Source: Coptis chinensis | Lineage: Eukaryota; Streptophyta; Magnoliopsida; Ranunculales; Ranunculaceae | DNA length: 64,000 nt | Assembly: GCA_015680905.1 (NCBI GenBank) | Contig: CM027379.1 | Location: forward strand, 91,101,501-91,165,500 | Direction: 5' to 3' | The notes under the pieces: generated by a model | What the model was told of the DNA's origin: nothing | What the model saw: the letters and a program-made list of their open reading frames with translations, nothing else | Database searches by the model: none | Shown here: positions 55,941 through 64,000 of the stretch, piece by piece | Layout of the letters: every line of letters begins with the position of its first letter | Numbering within the stretch: the first letter of the stretch is position 1 | Translations under genes and position numbers: made by a program

Positions 55941-57579
55941 TGACCTCGCCTCTTTTTGCTTATGTAGATGGTATATGGATGATATAGATAGATGATGGTC
56001 ATTGAACAAAATAGAAGCGTATCAAAACCTAATTATCCCTCAATGAGTAAAGAATGAGTAGGGTATCGTTCCACTTTTAAGTGTATGTTTATATGAAGGA
56101 CAAGACTGGAAAGGGGGTTTGAGGGATTAAAAACTATTATTATAGATATTGTAGATTCTAATGCTAAACTAAACTAAACTAAACTATTGAGAATTTATAA
56201 GAGAGAGAATTCAAGATATTAGAATCCACCAATACTTTTGATATGTGATCTTTTGCTTCATGGTTGTTCTTACAAGTAGACTACAATTAGGCAATCGAGC
56301 GAGTGTCGATGCCCTCTTGGACAAAACATCGTTAACAAATAACTCTACTTAAGATTATTCCTAAGTTTTATATTACTAGTATCTTCTTTCCTTTTATGTG
56401 AGTTTGGGCAGCTATTCAATGAATCACCATCTAAGGCAAACACAAGGAATACTTCCCTTACTCTAAAACACTACACAACTAGAAGAAAAGTAGAGAATAA
56501 TAGTATAATATTCAATTACAATAAATAAAACTCTATTCTAGCATTATATTCAATTGTAATAAATAAAAGCATGTTACTAGCAAATATTTAATTGCAATAA
56601 ATAAAACTCTAAACTAGCATGATATTCGATTGCAATAAATAAAAACCTTAATCTATACTTCCATCCCCTGGTCTGGGCAATAGAACTAATAACTAAAAAC
56701 ATAAATAACTAACATGATTGAAAAACACCATGAACCAAAAGAATCAATAAACCCTAAGCACCGGCTTCATCTTCTCCCTTAGAGAAGATTAGCCTTCCAT
56801 AAAGAAGGAAGAACACGAAGAACGAGAAGAAGAAGAGTCGAAGAACATAAGACTAGAAAGACTAATTTCTTAAGACTCAGCTAGTTAAAACCAAATATTT
56901 TATAATTAATCTCTCTCTGCCTCAAGTTCTGGAGACAAGAATATAAGTGAATTGGCCAATTACATGAGGCACTTAGGCCCTCTATTTATAGGGGTTACAA
57001 TGAGTTCTAGAAGCATTCTAAACCGTCATTTGTTTCCTAATACAAATAGACTTCTTTCAGAGTCCAACTTTGTCTCCAAAACTGAGAAGGAATTGGCTGC
57101 AGTGTCGTTTCATACGTCTGGACGCACGATCCATGCGTCTCGAACGCGAGCAATGCGTCTGGATGTGCGATCCATGTGTCTTAGACGCAAGCAATGCGTC
57201 TGGACACGCAATCCATGCGTCCCAGACGTGGAAGTCTATTTTGTCTCTTCTGCTCTATCCTTCTATCCTCTTTTGTTGGCTTTGGTCTAAGCAACGAATC
57301 CTTTGGCCTTGGGCTTCCAAATAGGCTTTAAAATAGGTCCAAGTCGCATCTTTAATAGCTTAAATTCCATGGCTTTCTCCATGATTGTCCACGGGCTTCC
57401 CATATGATCCTTAATGCTCCGTATTGCTCCGTTTTACCCCTTTTTCTCTAATATTCCACAAAACTCTCTCTTTCACCTGTAGAATCATAAAACATAACTT
57501 ACAAACACTATTAGTCCACTAAGATGGCTAAACAAAAGACATAATCGAAGGTTAAATTGCACTTTTTGAGCACTTATCA
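55941..57579 (-). repeat. 5' LTR of the non-autonomous Athila-type element
   Basis: 1639 bp. Plus-strand ends TGACCTCGCC and GCACTTATCA. TSD ccgat follows at 57580-57584. Confidence 0.92.
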
Positions 57580-57693
57580 CCGATCTAAAGGTATGAATTC
57601 CAAACCAAACCGTGAGAACCTTTTATTCCGCTGCGCATGGGTTTTCGCGGTTCGTAAATCATTTGATGCGACCATAACGGTTCCTACAAGACT

Positions 57694-60665
57694 AACTTCA
57701 AATAATAATTAATGGAAAATCAAAAACTAGATATAAATGCATCGAACTAACCTCAAATGCAAATGCAACAAACTAAACTAAAAAAATAATTAACGAGAAA
57801 TCGGAATCTGGATGCAACTCCATTCAACAAACTTCAAAGAATAATTAACGAAATAAAAAATGGGATGCAACTGCCTCAAATGTTTCATCGATCTAACCTC
57901 AAAGAATAATTAACTAGAAATCAGAAACTTTCATTGATCTAAACTCAAAGAATAATTAACAGTAAATCAGAAACTTGCATCGAACTAACATCAAAGAATA
58001 ATTAACGAGAAATCAGAAACATGATACAAATGCATTGAACTAACCCCAAAGAATAATTAACGGAAAATCTAAAAGTAGATGCAAATCTATCGAACTAACT
58101 TTAAAGAATAATTAAAAGGAAATCAGAAAATGGCATGGATGCAAATGCATTGAATTGGCCTCAAAGAATAATTAACGAAATCGAAAACAGGTAGCAACTA
58201 TCCGAACTAACCTCAAATAATAATTAACAGTAAATCAAAAACTTACAACGAACTAACCTCAAAGAATAATTAACGAGAAATCAGAAACATGATGCAAATA
58301 CATCGAACTAACCTCAAAGAATAATTAATAGGGAAATCAAAAATTGGATGTAAATGCATTGAAATAACCTCAAAGAATAATTAACAGGAAATTTGAAACT
58401 AGATGCAACTACATCAAACTAGCCTCAAAGAATAATTAATGGAAAATCGGAAAATGGATCTCAAAGAATAATTAATCGGAAATAAAAAAATTGGATGCAA
58501 ATGCATCAAACTAATCTCAAAAAATAATTAACGAGAAATAAAAAATTAGATGTAAATGCATTGAACTAACCCCAAAGAAGAATTAATGGGAAATTGAAAA
58601 CTGGATGCCAATACACTATACTAACCTTAAAGAATAATTAACGAGAAATCTGAAATTGGTTTCACATCCATTGAACTAACCTCAAATAGTAATTAATGGA
58701 AAATTGAAATGTGTTGAATTAACTAACCTCAAAGAAGAATTCTCTAGAAATCGGAAAATGGATGCCAATTCATTGAACTAACCTCAAATAATTATTAACA
58801 GAAAATCAGAAATTGGATGCGAATGCATTGAACTAACCTCAAAGAATAATTAATGGAAAATCAGAAACTGTATGCAAATGCATTGAACCTCAAAGAAGAT
58901 TTAACGGGAAATGGAAAACTACTGGATGTGAATGTATTGAACTAACCTCAAAAAATAACTAACGGTAAATCGTAAACTGGATGCAAATACATTGAACTAA
59001 ACTCAATGAATAATTAATGGAAAATTGGAAAGTGGATATAAATGCATTGAACTAACCTCAAAGAAGAATAATTAACAGGAAATCAGAAACTGGATGCAAA
59101 TGCATTAAACTAACCTCAAAGAATAATTAACATAAAATCAGAGACTGAATGCCAATACATTCAACTAACCTCAAAGAACAATTAACAAAAAATCAAAAAC
59201 TAGATGCAAATTGATTGAACTAACCTCAAAGAAGAAGATTGGGAAATCGGAAAATTGATGCAAATGCATGGAACTAACCTCAAAGAAGAATAATTAGTGG
59301 AAAAGAAAAACTCAATGCAACTACCTTGAAATAACCTCAAAGAATAATTAACGGAAAATAAAAAATGATGCAAATACATAGAACTAACCTCAAAGAATAA
59401 TAATTAATAGAAAATCAAAAACGGGATGCAAGTACATTGAACTAACCTTAAAGAATAATTAATGGAAAATCAGAAATTGAATTAACCTCAAAAAATAATT
59501 AACGGGAAATTAGAAATTGGATGTAACTGCATTGAATTAACCTTAAAGAATAATTAACGGGAAATCGAAAACTGAAGCAAATATAATGTATTTAACTAAG
59601 TCAACTAACCTTAAAGAATAAGTAACGGGAAATCGGAAACCGGTTGCAAATCTATTGAACTAATTAACCTCAAATAGTAGTAATTAAGGGAAAATTGGAA
59701 TGCATTGAACTCACCTCAAAGAAGAATTATTGGGAAATCGGAAAATAGATGCCAATACATTGAACTAACCTCAAAAAATAATTAATAAGAAATCGAAAAC
59801 TGTATGCAAATACATTAAACTAACCTCTAAGAATAATTAACGGAAAATCGAAAACTAAATGCAAATGCATTGATCTAAACTCAATGAATAATTAATGAAA
59901 AATTGGAAACTGGATGCAAATGCATTGAACTTACCTCAAAGAAGAATAATTAACAGGAAATCGGAAACGGGATGTAGATGCATTGAACTAACCTCAAAGA
60001 ATAATTAACAGGAAATCAGAGACTGAATGCCAATGCATTGAACTAACCTCAAAGAACAATTATCGAAAAATAAAAAACTAGATGCAAATTGATTGAACTA
60101 ACCTTAAAGAAGAATAATGGGAAATCGGAAAATGGATGCAAATGCATGGAACTAACTTCAAAAAAGAATAATTAGTGGAAATGAAAAACTCAATGCAACT
60201 GCATTGAACTAACCTCAAAGAATAATTAACGAGAAATCAAAAAACGATGCAAACACATGGAACTAACCTCAAAGAAGAATAATTAATGGGAAATTAAAAA
60301 CGGGATTCAAGTACATTGAACTAACGTCAAAGAATAATTAATGGGAAATCAGAAATTAAATTCAAATGCATTGAATTAACCTCGGAAAAATAAAGCGGGA
60401 AATCAGAAACTGGATGCAATTGCATTAAACGTACTAACCTCAAAGAATAATTAATGGGAAATCAAAAATTGGATGCAAATATAATGTATTGAACTAACCT
60501 CAAAGAATAATTAACGAGAAATTGAAAACTGGATGTAAATGCATTGAACTAACCTCAAAGAATAATTAATAGAAAATCGGAAACTGGATGGAATTGCATT
60601 AAGCTAACCTAAAAAAATAATTAACGAAAAATCAAAAACTTGATAGAAATGCATTGAACTAACTT
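57694..60665 (+). repeat. Satellite array, main segment (about 55-bp monomers)
   Basis: Roughly 50 diverged monomers around AACTAACCTCAAAGAATAAT, TAACGGGAAATCGGAAACTG, GATGCAAATGCATTG. Variants with GAAGAATAATT and monomer-size indels recur in the same order at 59040-59340 and 59930-60215, giving a higher-order period of about 880 bp. No coding potential. Confidence 0.92.
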
Positions 60666-62595
<1,930 letters not shown>

Positions 62596-62864
62596 AAATT
62601 GAGTTATCTCATTACAACAAATTCAAGTCATTCATTTTAAAAATGGGGTCCTTTCTTAGGGCGATTGGTAGCAACATAACTTAAGTTGATATTGTGATCC
62701 AATGCATCTCTCTTTTCCTGATTTAGTTAAAATCCTGAGTTTTCCCTCGCTTATCCGAACCAGCCTCTAGCTTCATTCCTTATCTGGTAAAATCTTCACT
62801 GTTAACAGTGCAAATTCAGAAAAGGAATTTAAGAGCTTCATGACTCTGTTCATCCTACTTCACC

Positions 62865-63956
62865 ATGGCCTCATCTAGCAACTCCCCTCATTCGTCATAT
62901 CTGAACAGACAAGCTGGATATCGTCCAAACTCTTGGAGTGCTATGTTCAATAGAAATGGTGCTCAAGTCGTGACTGTTGCGTTTAAATCTTTTACTCCTG
63001 TCATTGTTAATGGCGTAGCTCAATTCCTCCAAGAGCTGATTGAACAAGGAATTCAACAATGGGATGAATACTTGGTGGGTTATTTTCTAGACTCAAGACT
63101 GCCGTTCCTGATGGTTAAGGAGTTTCTGGAGAAGAAGTGGAAGTTAAAAGGTTCATTTGAGATTAGCACTGACAAAGAGTTGTTCTATATGAGTTTCACT
63201 AGCGCTGAAGATCGACAAATGGTACTGGAAGAAGGTCCTGTGTTTATAGCTGGGAAAGTGTTTGTTGTTAAACCTTGGACTGTGGAAGTAGATAATTACA
63301 TAAATAAGGTGGCTTCGACACCGGTCTGGGTCAAGTTAATGGATGTTCCTAAGGAGATGTGGACGTTTGATGGGTTGTCATATCTAGCGAGTCTAGTAGG
63401 AGGAACACCTATGTTTATGGATGCTGCAACCGCACAACGAAAAAGACTATCATTTGCTCAATTTTGCATTGAATTCCCTGTGAATCATGCTTACAAGGAG
63501 GTCATTACAGTGAAAGCTGGAAATCGAGAGGTTGTTATTCCACTTGAGTACCCATGGAAGCCAGTATCCTATACAAAATGTAACCGATTTGGGCACACAG
63601 ATGACAAGTGTAATGGAAGAAACACTAGAGTTTGGAGAAGAAGAAACACACAACAGAATGGCCATGCACAAACAAACGAAGACACTCCTAACCAAGAGTG
63701 TCCTCATGAAGGTGATACCATGAGGGATCTGGCAGAAGAAAATGGAACAGGGGCAGTGAGTGAAGTAGTGGTGACTACTTCTACTGATGATGAGAGCTTG
63801 ACAGGTTGTAATGAAATCAGGGCTGTAGTTCCTTATGTGGGCACTACTCAAACTGAAAGTACCCTGAGAGCAATAACTGAGGGGCCAAATTTGGGCGTGC
63901 TAATCCCTTTTACTGGAGCTACCACCAGCATGCAGGCAGGGAATCATAACATATGA
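62865..63956 (+). CDS. LINE (L1-type) ORF1 with DUF4283 and CCHC knuckle
   Basis: An intact 363-codon frame from ATG 62865 (MASSSNSPHSSYLNRQAGYR). Residues about 45-190 fit DUF4283 (VTVAFKSFTPVIVNGVAQFL, WKLKGSFEISTDKELFYMSF, VLEEGPVFIAGKVFVVKPW, TPVWVKLMDVPKEMW). A knuckle follows near residue 240: YTKCNRFGHTDDKC, where the family has CxxCxxFGHxxxxC, so the first Cys reads Tyr. The tail is Thr/Glu-rich and low-complexity. In plant L1 elements ORF1 is the RNA-binding protein and ORF2 (endonuclease-RT) follows; ORF2 would start beyond 64000 and is not visible. The lack of stops suggests a fairly recent copy. Confidence 0.8.
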   Translation: MASSSNSPHSSYLNRQAGYRPNSWSAMFNRNGAQVVTVAFKSFTPVIVNGVAQFLQELIEQGIQQWDEYLVGYFLDSRLPFLMVKEFLEKKWKLKGSFEISTDKELFYMSFTSAEDRQMVLEEGPVFIAGKVFVVKPWTVEVDNYINKVASTPVWVKLMDVPKEMWTFDGLSYLASLVGGTPMFMDAATAQRKRLSFAQFCIEFPVNHAYKEVITVKAGNREVVIPLEYPWKPVSYTKCNRFGHTDDKCNGRNTRVWRRRNTQQNGHAQTNEDTPNQECPHEGDTMRDLAEENGTGAVSEVVVTTSTDDESLTGCNEIRAVVPYVGTTQTESTLRAITEGPNLGVLIPFTGATTSMQAGNHNI

Positions 63957-64000
63957 AATAGTTGAGTCCATCCCTGAGTCAAGCAACACTATGGGGTTAA

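Larger units (their letters stand above)
48870..57579 (-). mobile_element. Non-autonomous Athila-type element with gag-protease and a chimeric tail
   Basis: Complete by its ends: LTRs at 55941-57579 (5') and 48870-50700 (3'), perfect TSD ccgat (48865-48869, 57580-57584), a tRNA-Asp-type PBS, and a polypurine-like GTTGGGAGTTG next to the 3' LTR. LTR ends are TGATAAGTGC and GAGGTCA. The 5.24-kb interior has gag with a CCHC knuckle and protease but no RT, RNase H, integrase or env. After the protease comes an in-frame coiled coil and a second CCHC knuckle (52683-53244). It would depend on an autonomous relative for movement. Gag-only or gag-protease LTR elements have been described in plants (TR-GAG); this tail is the unusual part. 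Confidence 0.88.
47651..57688 (+). mobile_element. Copia remnant with internal deletion, split by an Athila-type insertion
   Basis: Between TSDs agact (47646-47650, 57689-57693). 47651-47670 (TGATAGTAGTATACTAAA) resembles the first bases of the LTR family. It is followed by 27 bp ending in the polypurine tract AAGTGGGAGAT, then a full LTR at 47698-48869 continuing at 57585-57688 (TGATAGGG to TTCCTACA, 1276 bp). Everything between the start of the 5' LTR and the polypurine tract has been deleted. It is the same family as the solo LTR at 34573-35842. Confidence 0.82.

Noticed and set aside
57694..60665. CRISPR-like array
   Set aside because: Units are contiguous diverged satellite monomers without spacers, in a plant nuclear genome.

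Overview
The window is nuclear DNA from a flowering plant, most likely a eudicot. Two host genes support this: a spliced GATA transcription factor whose C-terminal tail matches the GATA9/12 group, and a small spliced gene of the NUCLEAR FUSION DEFECTIVE 6 (NFD6) type. The AT-rich intergenic DNA is packed with plant-type transposons. No rRNA, tRNA, CRISPR or bacterial feature was seen. Apart from the two host genes and one LINE ORF at the right edge, nearly all coding sequence belongs to decayed retrotransposons.

Layout. (1) 1-12388: the 3' part of an Athila-type Ty3/gypsy element on the + strand (gag, protease, RT-RNase H, integrase, an env-position ORF, a second TATA-driven intron-containing ORF, and a 1490-bp 3' LTR with TGATA/TATCA ends). 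It sits inside the RT of (2) 12389-16078, a Ty1/copia element on the - strand (gag, PR, dead integrase, start of RT, tRNA-Met PBS, 705-bp 5' LTR). (3) 16079-20430: the NFD6-like gene, with a site II/telobox promoter, a GC-AG intron, alternative ends and a LINE fragment in its long intron. (4) 20.4-34.5 kb: intergenic DNA holding the GATA gene (25341-26596, - strand), several MITE-like elements, a cluster of seven CACGTG motifs and a palindrome array. (5) 33.7-36.8 kb: an ankyrin-repeat gene remnant and a solo LTR. (6) 36859-60665: a satellite of about 55-bp monomers split by nested insertions.

The satellite block can be reconstructed from target-site duplications (TSDs). A Tat-lineage Ty3/gypsy element (37016-47447, TSD ctaac) entered the array. 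A hAT MITE (41011-41990, TSD gtggagag) then entered that element's pol. A copia element (47651-57688, TSD agact) also entered the array and lost almost all of its interior. A non-autonomous Athila-type element (48870-57579, - strand, TSD ccgat) then entered the copia LTR. The satellite resumes at 57694.

The most unusual items are: the 48870-57579 element, which keeps Athila gag and protease but, in place of RT/IN/env, has an in-frame coiled coil plus CCHC knuckle resembling a copia gag tail; the intron-containing antisense accessory gene of the Tat element with its own TATA box; the second post-pol ORF of the Athila element, also with a TATA box and introns; and a perfect 68-bp inverted repeat that looks like a template-switch event. 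The right edge (62.4-64 kb) holds a 126-bp CT microsatellite and the ORF1 of a LINE that continues past the window.
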